From: Desulfomicrobium sp. UBA5193
GTDB lineage: Bacteria; Desulfobacterota; Desulfovibrionia; Desulfovibrionales; Desulfomicrobiaceae
NCBI GenBank assembly: GCA_002412965.1
Contig: DHWB01000003.1
Span: 52,504-116,503 of the forward strand
Length of the DNA: 64,000 bases
Direction: 5' to 3'
This document shows, piece by piece, positions 9,053 to 17,084 of this stretch (the stretch's first letter is position 1; every line of letters starts with the position of its first letter). The position numbers were made by a program, and so were the translations under genes. The notes beneath the pieces are model-generated. The model saw only the letters and a program-made list of their open reading frames with translations, made no database searches and had not been told where the DNA came from.

Positions 9053-9404
9053 ACCAGGCTATGAACTCCAGGTTTTCATAAAATTCGAGGGGTTGCGCAG
9101 ATGCGAGCAACTCGATGCGGGCCAATGGCCCGGCTCCGGGAAGGGCCGCCTGCTCAATGTCTGGCCGCTCATGCAGAGTGAAGACAAGGGCCAGGAGCAC
9201 CATTGCGGCCGCAGCCACAAGCCGCGCCGGAAGGCCGATGGAGGCCAGCCTGTTTCGCCAGGACCGCCCTTGCCCAGGGGCTGCATTCAGGGCGGCGCGC
9301 CGCATCTCGCGCAGACGATGCCGTGTCCCTGTATCGAGGTTGTCGACGGCGGCATCGAGGCGCCTGCAGATCGCGGTGACAAGAGGATCATGCCTGGGGT
9401 TCAT
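9027..9404 (-). CDS. DUF3619-like membrane protein, candidate anti-sigma factor
   Basis: A 125-residue protein with a cytoplasmic N-terminal half rich in Arg (RRLDAAVDNLDTGTRHRLRE), one transmembrane segment at about residues 65-85 (LPARLVAAAAMVLLALVFTL) and an outer C-terminal part. This matches the usual layout of small anti-sigma factors. Its ATG overlaps the sigma factor stop codon by 4 bases, so the two are translationally coupled. The assignment as anti-sigma is inferred from position and topology; no canonical zinc-binding anti-sigma motif is present. Confidence 0.75.
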   Translation of the reverse strand: MNPRHDPLVTAICRRLDAAVDNLDTGTRHRLREMRRAALNAAPGQGRSWRNRLASIGLPARLVAAAAMVLLALVFTLHERPDIEQAALPGAGPLARIELLASAQPLEFYENLEFIAWYAQTQHDQ

Positions 9405-9952
9405 GGTCCGTGGCCCTCCAGATGTGTTTTCAATACGGCCAGCGCTCTGGAATAATGTGTTTTCACGGTTCCTTCCGAACACTGCATGGCCAGGGCGGTC
9501 TCAGCCACACTGAGCCCTTCCCAGGCCCGCAGCAGGAATGTTTGCCGTTGCCGGTGGGGAAGATTGGCCAGCGCGCTTTTCAGTTCGCTCATGAAGAAAT
9601 TCGTCGCCGCAAGATCTTCCGCGCTCTTTTCACCGGGATCCGGGGCCTCGGGCCGTGTTTCGGAAAAGTGGCCATCGGTTTGCTCTTTTCTGGATTCGAA
9701 CACGATGAAAAAGCGCGACCTGATGAATTCGCGTCGATGCCAATCTGCGATCCTGGTCTGCAGGACGCGATAAAAGAGCGGCTTCCATTCATCAGCGGCC
9801 TTTGTCGCGTAACGTTCGGCGAAACGGGCCAGGGCCTCCTGCACTATATCGAGCGCGTCGGCGTCGTTGCGCGTTCCCAGCCGGGCCATGTAAAACGCCC
9901 GGCCTTCTATGGCCGCGAGGAAAGTGTCGAGAGCCTGTGCGTCATTCACCAT
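9401..9952 (-). CDS. ECF-type RNA polymerase sigma factor
   Basis: A 183-residue sigma70-family protein of group 4. Region 2 is seen as ALDIVQEALARFAERY and FYRVLQTRIADWHRRE, and region 4 as LPHRQRQTFLLRAWEGLSVAETALAMQCSEGTVKTHYSRAL with a clear helix-turn-helix. It is the first gene of an operon with the DUF3619, small-protein and DUF3106 genes, all overlapping. The octamer CGTTGTAC lies just before its start codon and also upstream of the neighbouring EF-hand gene, which hints at autoregulation and a shared target. The inducing signal is unknown. Confidence 0.9.
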   Translation of the reverse strand: MVNDAQALDTFLAAIEGRAFYMARLGTRNDADALDIVQEALARFAERYATKAADEWKPLFYRVLQTRIADWHRREFIRSRFFIVFESRKEQTDGHFSETRPEAPDPGEKSAEDLAATNFFMSELKSALANLPHRQRQTFLLRAWEGLSVAETALAMQCSEGTVKTHYSRALAVLKTHLEGHGP

Positions 9953-10021
9953 GTTGAATCAAGTACAACGGCATGCTGAGCGGCGCAATTCTGTCAAAGA
10001 GTTTTGTGCAAAATTTGTAGA

Positions 10022-10060
10022 CAAGGCCCGCGCGATCCTTGCGGGGTCGCGCGGGCCTTG
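10022..10060 (-). terminator. Hairpin after the EF-hand gene
   Basis: A perfect 14-base stem, CAAGGCCCGCGCGA with TCGCGCGGGCCTTG, and an 11-base loop lie 6 bases past the stop of the minus-strand gene. Downstream on that strand there is only a short T-containing stretch (TCTACAAATTTT), so it is a probable but not textbook terminator. The hairpin also lies upstream of the sigma factor gene. Confidence 0.6.
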
Positions 10061-10066
10061 AGGACA

Positions 10067-10759
10067 TTATTTACGTCCGCCGCCGTTCCCACCGCCGTTC
10101 CCGCCGCCGTTCCCGCCGCCGTTCCCGCCGCCGTTTCCGCCGCCGTTTCCACCGTCGTTCCCGCCGCCTTTGCCGCCGTCGTTTCCGCTGCCTTTGCCGC
10201 CGTCGCTTCCGCCACTCTTTCCGCTGCCCTTGCCAACGTCGGTGCTTTCAACGTCGGCACCACCTTTGTTCTTGCCCTTGCCCACCGCGCCGCCAACCGG
10301 CCCACGTCCGCCCACCACGCCTTCCGCGCGCAGGGTCTCAAGATCGGTGAGGGACATCACTTCGCCGGTGATGCCAAATGCGTCAAATGCGTCAAAACTG
10401 GTCAGGTCCGCGTATTCAGGGTATGCAGCCGTGAATTCCCTCAGCGAGATCGCTTCGTCCTTGTTGACGTCAACCGGTCCCCTGCCAAGCCCGAGGCCGA
10501 GTTCGGCATGGACGGCTTCGAGTTCGGCGCGGTCCACCACGGCGTCTGCGTTGAGATCAACGCTGTCGGGATCTGCGACATTGGGGAATCCTTCGGAAAA
10601 TTCAGCAACCGAGAGTGTTCCGCTGTCGTCCGTGTCCAGGGTTTCCATGGCTGTGTCCAGGCCGACGCCAAAACCTTCGGCAGCCGAAACCGGCATCTGC
10701 TGGGCGGTCAGGAACAGGATCGAAGCCACGATTGTCAGAAAAAAGGAACTTTTGCGCAT
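10067..10759 (-). CDS. Secreted EF-hand protein with a (Gly-Gly-Asn) repeat tail
   Basis: A 230-residue exported protein with a Sec signal peptide (cleavage near AQQMPVSAAEG, residue 27). Three EF-hand-like calcium loops are visible: DTDDSGTLSVAEF, DLNADAVVDRAEL and DVNKDEAISLREF. From about residue 150 the chain is Gly/Lys/Asn-rich and ends in seven GGN-type repeats. The ATG at 10759 follows GGAGG. The tail resembles that of the DUF3106 protein on the other side of the sigma operon, although the two proteins are otherwise unrelated. The role is probably extracellular or periplasmic calcium binding. The repeat tract may vary in copy number between strains. Confidence 0.82.
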   Translation of the reverse strand: MRKSSFFLTIVASILFLTAQQMPVSAAEGFGVGLDTAMETLDTDDSGTLSVAEFSEGFPNVADPDSVDLNADAVVDRAELEAVHAELGLGLGRGPVDVNKDEAISLREFTAAYPEYADLTSFDAFDAFGITGEVMSLTDLETLRAEGVVGGRGPVGGAVGKGKNKGGADVESTDVGKGSGKSGGSDGGKGSGNDGGKGGGNDGGNGGGNGGGNGGGNGGGNGGGNGGGRK

Positions 10760-10852
10760 GCTGCCTCCGGGTTAGTATGGTAAAAAATGCGTCTGTAACT
10801 GATCGTATACATGTACAACGCTTGAGGGCGGAATCGGTTGACAGACGTCCGC

Positions 10853-10886
10853 AAAAAAAATGAGCCACTCCCGGCAGAGTGCGGCT
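10853..10886 (-). terminator. Terminator after the Fe-S protein gene
   Basis: On the minus strand the stem GAGCCgcACTC/GAGTGGCTC (10862-10886, with a small bulge) is followed by eight T residues (10853-10860). It lies about 80 bases beyond the stop codon at 10965. A further short palindrome, CTGGGCTGCCCAG, lies between. Confidence 0.75.
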
Positions 10887-10964
10887 CTCTTCTCAGATGA
10901 GGCTGGGCTGCCCAGACTATGGGCGCAACGGGGGGAGTGGTGCAGTTGAAGGGTGCCCTGAGCC

Positions 10965-12245
10965 TCAGACCGGGAATTTTTGCACCATGTACTCCATGAA
11001 GCGCGACTTGACCTGCGTGCTGGCCATGATCTGTTTCACCGGCGGGAGTTTCAGGATGACCCCCAGCACCGCTGCCAGGGCGCGATGGTTCCAGAGCACG
11101 CGGTTGTCGAAGAAGAGGTGCTGGAGCTTGCCGCGTTCGATGGCCATGACCACGGTGCGGTGGACCGAATTGAGCGGCGTGATGACCCGCTTTTCCCGAG
11201 CCGCGAGGGACAGGCTTTTCTCCGGGCAGGCCCGTACGCAGACCCCGCAGCCCAGGCAGATGTTCTCGTCCACGCGGGCCTTTTTTCGCTTCGGCTGGTG
11301 CGGGTCGTTGGCGGAGACGATGCTCATGGCCTCCACCGGACAGGCACTGGCGCATTTGCCGCAGCCGTTGCAGGCGTCCTCGCTCACCACGGGCAGGAAA
11401 TTGGTGGTGTGCACCGGGTGCAGCGTCCCGAACTTGCGCGCCGCGATCATGGCCTCGCAGCAGCAGCCGCAGCAGTTGCAGATGAAGTTGACCCGCTCGC
11501 GCACGTTCTCCCCGAACTGGACCAGCCCATGTTCCTGGGCCTGGTCCAGCAGGTCCAGGCACTCCGCCGTGTCCACCATTCGGGCGTGGCCGTGCCTGGA
11601 CAGGGAGGCGGCCGAGGTGTTGAAGGTCATGCAGATCTCTTTGGGCGCGTCGCATGCCCGCCCCATATGCTCCATCTTGTGGCGGCAGTAGCAGGTGCTG
11701 ATGGCTCGGTGGCTTGCCGTGCGGATGACCTCGCTGGCCCGCTCAAAGTCGAGCACGTGCAGCGCGTTCTCGCTCGAGAGCATGGGCTCCTGCACGAAGA
11801 CGCGGCCAAGCTGGGTCTCGCCGTCGGCGAAGAGCGCCTTGATGAAGTCCTCCTCCACGTTCAGGTATTGGTAGAAGAGCTCGGCCAGGGCCTTCTGGTC
11901 GACGTCGCCGCGCGTGCGCATCATCGAGAACTCGAAGAATCCGGCCATGGGCGGGGGCAGCACGTAGGTCGTCTGGCCGTTCATCTCGATGTCGACCAGC
12001 ATGGCGCGTCCGGCCAGGTCTTCAAGGATGTTTCGGGCCAGGGTCTGGTCCAGTTTCCAGATCTCGGCCGCATTTTCGTTGGTGAACGGCTTGATGGGCA
12101 AGAGGGCGATGAGCTCGGCTTCGCGCTCGGAAAAAAGGATCTTGAGGATTTTGTGCAGGGACTCGGATGGGGGAGCGCCCTGGGGCGCGCGGTTCAGGCG
12201 GTCGGTGAGCTCTGCGTAGCCGGAGCGGTGCGAATGATGCGACAT
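10965..12245 (-). CDS. 4Fe-4S ferredoxin-type protein with N-terminal helix-turn-helix-like domain
   Basis: A 426-residue cytoplasmic protein with at least two classical 4Fe-4S ferredoxin motifs, CNGCGKCASACP and CLGCGVCVRACP, in the C-terminal third. Upstream are a very Cys-rich block, CNCCGCCCE, and a segment STCYCRHKMEHMG with a further Cys before ICMTF. The N-terminal 100 residues resemble a winged-helix fold (LKILFSEREAELIALLPIKP...). Similar proteins are common in sulfate reducers and are annotated only as Fe-S proteins. The ATG has a GAGGAGGC site. It stands alone between terminators, and its redox partner is unknown. Confidence 0.82.
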   Translation of the reverse strand: MSHHSHRSGYAELTDRLNRAPQGAPPSESLHKILKILFSEREAELIALLPIKPFTNENAAEIWKLDQTLARNILEDLAGRAMLVDIEMNGQTTYVLPPPMAGFFEFSMMRTRGDVDQKALAELFYQYLNVEEDFIKALFADGETQLGRVFVQEPMLSSENALHVLDFERASEVIRTASHRAISTCYCRHKMEHMGRACDAPKEICMTFNTSAASLSRHGHARMVDTAECLDLLDQAQEHGLVQFGENVRERVNFICNCCGCCCEAMIAARKFGTLHPVHTTNFLPVVSEDACNGCGKCASACPVEAMSIVSANDPHQPKRKKARVDENICLGCGVCVRACPEKSLSLAAREKRVITPLNSVHRTVVMAIERGKLQHLFFDNRVLWNHRALAAVLGVILKLPPVKQIMASTQVKSRFMEYMVQKFPV

Positions 12246-12344
12246 GCTGCCTCCTCATAAAATTTGAGCAGACTCTATGCCTGGAAAGAGAACAAATAAA
12301 GGGGGAAATGGAAAATTTCGGCGTGGCAGGAGGCTTTCCCGGCC

Positions 12345-13055
12345 TTATGATTCCTGTCCTGCGGAGCGGTCTGTGCTGTCGGCATCCGTCGCGTGAGCGA
12401 TCTTGCCGTCCTCCAGGCGCACGGTGCGGTCGGCAAGCGCGGTCACGGCCGGGTCGTGGGTTGCGACCAGCGTGGTGCGGCCTTCATCCCGTCCCACCCG
12501 GAACATGAGGTCCATGAGATTGTATGCGCTTGCTGAATCGAGGCTTGAGGTCGGCTCGTCGGCCAGCAGGATTCCGGGTCGATGGGCCACGGCTCTGGCG
12601 AAGGCCACGCGCTGGATCTCCCCTCCGGAGAGCTCGCGAGGCAGGGCGTGGGCGGCAGGAGCCAGGCCGATCTTTTCCAGCAGCTCCTGCACGCGCCGGT
12701 CGCGCTGCGCTGCCGGGACATTGTTGAGACGCAGTGGAAAGGCCACGTTTTCGGCCACGGTCAGATAGGACAGCAGATTGCCGAACTGAAACAGAAATCC
12801 CACATTTTTCCTGAGAAAGCGGGCCAGGGAATTCCCCGTCAGGCTGTGCAGTGGCTGTTCCAGACAAAAGATTTGCCCGCTATCGGGCCGCTCCAGACCC
12901 CCGATCAGATAGAGGAGGGTGGTCTTGCCCGAGCCGGACCGGCCCATCAGGGCCAGGCTCCGCCCTGCATCCAGGCTCAAGGACACTCCATCCACCACGG
13001 GAACCAGTCCGCGAGACGAGGCGTAGGCCTTGGTGACTTCCGTTATCCTGATCAT
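12345..13055 (-). CDS. ABC transporter ATP-binding protein (LolD/MacB-type)
   Basis: A 236-residue ATPase with Walker A GRSGSGKTT (about residues 38-46), signature LSGGEIQR, Walker B LLADEPTSSLD and the switch His in VATHDP. The sequence groups with the LolD/MacB/FtsE ATPases that serve FtsX-fold permeases. Its start lies 1 base after the stop of the permease gene, and it is the last gene of the operon that also encodes an isoprenoid-synthase-like enzyme and a methyltransferase. Such transporters move lipids, lipoproteins or peptides across or out of the inner membrane. Confidence 0.9.
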   Translation of the reverse strand: MIRITEVTKAYASSRGLVPVVDGVSLSLDAGRSLALMGRSGSGKTTLLYLIGGLERPDSGQIFCLEQPLHSLTGNSLARFLRKNVGFLFQFGNLLSYLTVAENVAFPLRLNNVPAAQRDRRVQELLEKIGLAPAAHALPRELSGGEIQRVAFARAVAHRPGILLADEPTSSLDSASAYNLMDLMFRVGRDEGRTTLVATHDPAVTALADRTVRLEDGKIAHATDADSTDRSAGQES

Positions 13056-13056
13056 T

Positions 13057-14211
13057 TCAGATGCTCCGCAGCACTTCGGCCGGACGTTGCCGCGCGATCA
13101 TGCACATGGGCCAGATGCCGGCCAGGAGGGCGAAAAGCAGGGCCAGCAGGGGCGGGAGAGCAAGGCTGAGTATGGTGAGCCGGGGATGGATGATGCCGGA
13201 GACTGCGAAATACTGATTGTGCGAGGTCAGGGCGCCCAAGTCCACTCCGGGGCCCGCCACCAGCCAGGTCAGTGCGCATCCCAGCGCCATGCCGACCGCC
13301 GAGGCGGCGAGCGTCAGTCCGCTGATTTCCAGCACCAGGAGCAGCACCGTCTCGCCAGAGAACACGCCCATGGATTTCATGATCCCGTGTTCGCGGATGT
13401 TCTTCAGGATAAAGATGACGAAAGCGCAGGCAATGCCCAGCGAGACGATGAAAAAAACCAGGATCATGACCAGCAGCATGCACAGGCCGTTGAGGTCGAT
13501 GAGCTGCTTGAGGTCGGGCATGCGCTCGGCCCATGTGGTCACGGCAGCCGAGGCCGGAAGCCGCAGGTTGTCCCGCACGCTCTCTGCGGAGACGCCGCCG
13601 GCCAGAAACAGGGCGGCGTCCCAGTCCTCGTTCGCGCCAGACTGCAGATCCGGGCAAAAAGACAAACCTTGATCCAGCGGGGCGATGCCGGTGCGAAACG
13701 TTCCGCAAAGCACCAGCTCCCGGTCCGTCTGGGTCGGGGTGGTCCCGACCAGCACAGTGTCACCGATATTCACGCCCAATTTGCGCGCCACGGATTCGCC
13801 CAGAAACAGCTCATTTTGTCCGGCCTGGAGATAGCGGCCGGCCGAGGTCTTGCGCCACAGGGCCGTGGCATTGCGTTCCGCTTGCGGATCAACGGACACA
13901 AGGGCCGTGGCGGCCATTTGGCCACCATGGCGCAGCCAGACCTGGCTTGTCCTGCGTTTGAGGACATGCTCCACTCCGGCGATGCGCAGCGTTTCCTGCG
14001 CAACGCCGGCCGGGATGTGCTCGGCCATGACGTGTCCGGAAACGAGGCTGACCGAGTTGCGGATCATGGCGTCGCTGACGCCTATGGACAGCGCGTCGAG
14101 AAAGATGAGGGTCGCCACGGCCGAGACGATCATGGCCGCCAGCGTGCCGGTGGATTTTCGTGACCGCCATAAAAAGCGCCACGCCACTCCCCACCACAGC
14201 CGGAAATTCAT
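13057..14211 (-). CDS. FtsX/MacB-fold ABC permease
   Basis: A 384-residue permease. There is one transmembrane helix near residues 20-40, a large periplasmic domain (MacB-type core, about residues 45-250), and three further helices, among them LLVMILVFFIVSLGIACAFV and ISGLTLAASAVGMALGCAL, with the FtsX coupling segment NIREHGIMKSMGV between the first two. The ATG at 14211 overlaps the stop of the isoprenoid-synthase-like gene by 4 bases, which fixes the start; an upstream in-frame ATG would run through that gene. The ATPase subunit is the next gene. The cargo is unknown; context suggests a prenyl-derived lipid. Confidence 0.88.
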   Translation of the reverse strand: MNFRLWWGVAWRFLWRSRKSTGTLAAMIVSAVATLIFLDALSIGVSDAMIRNSVSLVSGHVMAEHIPAGVAQETLRIAGVEHVLKRRTSQVWLRHGGQMAATALVSVDPQAERNATALWRKTSAGRYLQAGQNELFLGESVARKLGVNIGDTVLVGTTPTQTDRELVLCGTFRTGIAPLDQGLSFCPDLQSGANEDWDAALFLAGGVSAESVRDNLRLPASAAVTTWAERMPDLKQLIDLNGLCMLLVMILVFFIVSLGIACAFVIFILKNIREHGIMKSMGVFSGETVLLLVLEISGLTLAASAVGMALGCALTWLVAGPGVDLGALTSHNQYFAVSGIIHPRLTILSLALPPLLALLFALLAGIWPMCMIARQRPAEVLRSI

Positions 14212-15206
14212 GTCCCTTGCTCCGTAGCCAGCAGGTCCTGGGCGCCGATGCGCTGGACCAGAAAGTGGATGGCCGCCGGGACGAGCACCGCGCCGTCCGG
14301 GCCGAGGAGGGCGCGCAGCCCCTGGCCGAGATAGCTCAGCGCCTGCCGGGTCGCTTCCTGCCGCGCCTGCGGGTGTCTTTCCAGCAGCGTGCACGTGTCG
14401 ATGCCCTGGGCCAGTTCCGCCTTGGCCGCGTCCTGATCCTGCGCCCGGTGGACAATGAGCGACGCAAGATAATTGTGCCGCTGGTCGGCGATGTCCGCCT
14501 TGAGGTCGACCATGTCGTCGAGCACCTGACAGCCCATGCCGATGCGGTACAGGGCTTCGGACAGCGGGCCCGCGATGGGCTCAAGTTCCGGTTCCAGGAC
14601 CAGGGGGATGGCCCAGACGCACTGGAAGAGGAGGCCCGTTTTCAGATGGTGGATTTCTTTCAGGATCCGCTCCGGTGCCAGCATGGTCACTATGCCTTGC
14701 TCCTCGGACGCTTCCTGCGCGCCGCTGCGGGTCAGGGCTTGCAGGGACGCGGCGTGAGCCCGGCGGACCAGCGCGAGGGGAACCGCGCCCTGTTCATGCA
14801 GGTCCAGCAGAATGTCGAACAGGATGCGGTCCGAAACCATGATGTCCACTATGGACCTGAACCGCGTGCCCTTAAGGTCCGTGTCCAGGGTCATCTTGTA
14901 TTCGTTGTCCAGGATGTTGTCGCAGCCGGTGACCATGCCGCGCAGGCACTGGTCGACGGCCACGTAGGATATCCGGCGGTCCGGACTGATGCCTGAGCGC
15001 TGGAAGGAGAGCAGGAAGAGGGCGGAGAAAAAATTGTGCCGGAGCTGGTAATAGTTCGGTCCGGGGGGAGCCAGATTCACGCCGCTGTTGTCCAGGATGA
15101 GATGTGCGCGGTTCCAGTACAGCTCAAGGCCGGCCCGAAGCTCCGCTTCGAGGTCCGCTGCATTGGAGCCATGGGGGGCACCCCCGAGCAGGTCGATGAT
15201 GTCCAT
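14208..15206 (-). CDS. Class 1 isoprenoid-synthase-like enzyme
   Basis: A 332-residue all-alpha protein resembling trans-prenyl diphosphate synthases. The first Asp-rich region reads CDNILDNEYKM (D-N-I-L-D in place of DDxxD) and the second reads VLDDMVDLKAD, which fits DDxxD. These bind diphosphate through magnesium. The first motif is altered and the usual chain-length residues are hard to place, so it may be a synthase, cyclase or transferase rather than a standard FPP/GGPP synthase. It is followed by an FtsX permease (4-base overlap) and preceded with no gap by a methyltransferase. The product is unknown. Confidence 0.75.
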   Translation of the reverse strand: MDIIDLLGGAPHGSNAADLEAELRAGLELYWNRAHLILDNSGVNLAPPGPNYYQLRHNFFSALFLLSFQRSGISPDRRISYVAVDQCLRGMVTGCDNILDNEYKMTLDTDLKGTRFRSIVDIMVSDRILFDILLDLHEQGAVPLALVRRAHAASLQALTRSGAQEASEEQGIVTMLAPERILKEIHHLKTGLLFQCVWAIPLVLEPELEPIAGPLSEALYRIGMGCQVLDDMVDLKADIADQRHNYLASLIVHRAQDQDAAKAELAQGIDTCTLLERHPQARQEATRQALSYLGQGLRALLGPDGAVLVPAAIHFLVQRIGAQDLLATEQGT

Positions 15207-15929
15207 TCAGGGCTTCCGGGTTGCAAACACGGCAACATATCCGAAATAGCGCGCTTCGATGCTCGGCTCGGGAAACCCGGCCTGGACCATGAGCTCCGGG
15301 AGAATGCCCCGGATGTTTTCCCCGATCTGGGGCTGCATGAAGAACCACCTGGAGACATGCGAAATGAGCGCGCCCATGAACGTGGTCGGGATGTGCATGT
15401 CCGCGATGATGAGCTTTCCTCCCGGACGCAGGACCCTGAACGATTCTTTGATGGCGCTCAGCTTGAGCGATGCGTCGACGTGATGGAAAAACAGGCTTGA
15501 AACCACGGCATCAAAGCTCTCGTCCTCGAAATCGAGCACCTCGGCCGCCATGGGCGTGAACCACACGGTGGGGCAGGAGCGCTTGTCCCTGGCCACCTGG
15601 ATCATCTTCGCCGCCGCATCGATGCCGACGGCTTGCCCGCCAGCGGAGGCGTCGAGCCGATCGGCGATGGAACGGGTCAGCGTGCCGGTGCCGCAGCCCA
15701 GGTCCAGAATCCGGTCCGTGGGTTGAATTTCAAGCAGGTTGACGATGTCGCGTTCGTATTCGGCCTGTTTGCCAAGGAGCAGCAGTGGCTCGACCAGGTC
15801 GTAGATGGACGCGGCGTGGTCAAGGGTGCGGCCTGTCGTAGGCACGGAGGAGAGATTGGGCACAATGGACCTCGATTCGGCCAGGGAAGAATGTGGCCGT
15901 TTGGTGGTGACGGGTGAAAGAGCTGCCAT
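15207..15929 (-). CDS. Class I SAM-dependent methyltransferase (UbiE-like)
   Basis: A 240-residue methyltransferase with motif I ILDLGCGTGTL, an acidic residue ending beta-2 (VGIDAAAKM), the post-I block FEDESFDAVVSSLFFHH and VLRPGGKLIIADMH. This last pattern is seen in menaquinone/ubiquinone-type C-methyltransferases and in natural-product methyltransferases. The stop codon abuts the isoprenoid-synthase-like gene. The annotated ATG at 15929 has no good ribosome binding site; a GTG 66 bases further in (15863) is preceded by GAGG and would give about 218 residues. It begins the four-gene operon or continues from the M48 gene 65 bases upstream. Confidence 0.85.
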   Translation of the reverse strand: MAALSPVTTKRPHSSLAESRSIVPNLSSVPTTGRTLDHAASIYDLVEPLLLLGKQAEYERDIVNLLEIQPTDRILDLGCGTGTLTRSIADRLDASAGGQAVGIDAAAKMIQVARDKRSCPTVWFTPMAAEVLDFEDESFDAVVSSLFFHHVDASLKLSAIKESFRVLRPGGKLIIADMHIPTTFMGALISHVSRWFFMQPQIGENIRGILPELMVQAGFPEPSIEARYFGYVAVFATRKP

Positions 15930-15994
15930 CGTAACTGGCGGCAGCTATTTTGAACCTGTCTGGTCCGAAAGACAATATCAAATTCAGGAATTTC

Positions 15995-16960
15995 TCAGCG
16001 CCAGTACCCCCACCAGCCCCCTCTTGGGCGCTGCCTCAGACGGACATGCGGGAAATCGGGCGGCTCGAACTCGTAGCTCTGGGACCAGGGCTCGCGCGAG
16101 CTTCGCTGCAGATCCTGCAGACGCTGGACCCGCTCCTCAGTGGTCGGATGGGTGCGAAGCCAGGAGGGTTCGGGCACGCCCTGGCCCGGAAAGAAGATGC
16201 GGCGCAGGAAACCGTTCTGGATCTGTTCCAGCTTGACCAGGGCCGAGGCCAACCCTTCGGGGTCGCCAGTCAACTGGGCAGCGGTCAGGTCCGCGTCGAA
16301 CTCGCGGGTGCGGGACAGCCCGAGCTGGGCCAGCAGGTTGACCTGCGGGGCGGCCGCCAGGAGGAAGAGCGGCCACCAGTCCACATCGCCGCCAGCCAGG
16401 GCCTGGGGCAGGGAGAGGAAGATGAGGATGAGGCCCGCGAAGCTCATGGCCGAGGTGATGCGGGAGATGGTGTCGGCCAGGCTCATGACGAAGAGGTCGC
16501 CGTGGGCGATGTGCGCGGCTTCATGGGCCAGGACCGCGACCAGTTCGCGTGGTGAGAGCGTGCGCAGCAGGCCATCGGTCACGGCGATGGCGGACTCGTC
16601 CCGGCCGCCGACGGCGAAGGCGTTGACCATGGGGCTCGGCACCCACCACAGGGTTGGCGGCCTGGGCAGGCCGGCCCGCTGCGCGAGGACGGCCAGGGCC
16701 TGATGATATTGCGCGGCCTGGGCGAGGGGGAGGGGTCTTGCGCCATACATCCGGAGTACCCAGCGGCCCGAGAGCTGCGGAGAGAAGAGGAGCAGGACCG
16801 CGCCCCAGACAAGGACGAACCACAACCCGTCCGCTCCCCACAGCAGCCAGCTCACCAGCCCCGCGTAGCCGGTCATGAGGCCGAGCAGAAGCAGGGTCTG
16901 GAGGCGGTTCACGCCCCGGTGGGAGAAAAAGCGCTCGGGATCGATGGCGGTCTGGTGCAT
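15995..16960 (-). CDS. M48 family membrane zinc metallopeptidase (HtpX-like)
   Basis: A 321-residue integral membrane peptidase. Two hydrophobic segments lie near residues 20-70. The zinc motif HEAAH sits near residue 145, and the third ligand block is TREFDADLTAA. Two more hydrophobic stretches (AGLILIFLSLPQAL and WWPLFLLAAAPQV) lie between them. The family degrades damaged membrane proteins. The ATG at 16960 is chosen for its GGAG site; in-frame ATGs at 16987 and 17008 would add 9 or 16 residues. It lies 65 bases upstream of the methyltransferase operon in the same direction and may be cotranscribed. Confidence 0.88.
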   Translation of the reverse strand: MHQTAIDPERFFSHRGVNRLQTLLLLGLMTGYAGLVSWLLWGADGLWFVLVWGAVLLLFSPQLSGRWVLRMYGARPLPLAQAAQYHQALAVLAQRAGLPRPPTLWWVPSPMVNAFAVGGRDESAIAVTDGLLRTLSPRELVAVLAHEAAHIAHGDLFVMSLADTISRITSAMSFAGLILIFLSLPQALAGGDVDWWPLFLLAAAPQVNLLAQLGLSRTREFDADLTAAQLTGDPEGLASALVKLEQIQNGFLRRIFFPGQGVPEPSWLRTHPTTEERVQRLQDLQRSSREPWSQSYEFEPPDFPHVRLRQRPRGGWWGYWR

Positions 16961-17084
16961 GTCCGGCTCCGGTGACTTTGGTTGCATGGCGAAAAATGCC
17001 GACCGCACTCAAATAAGCACGATCCTCCGCCGGGCAACACGAGGTGGCCCCGGATAAGCCGGGGCTGGGACTCGTCGGTCAGGA

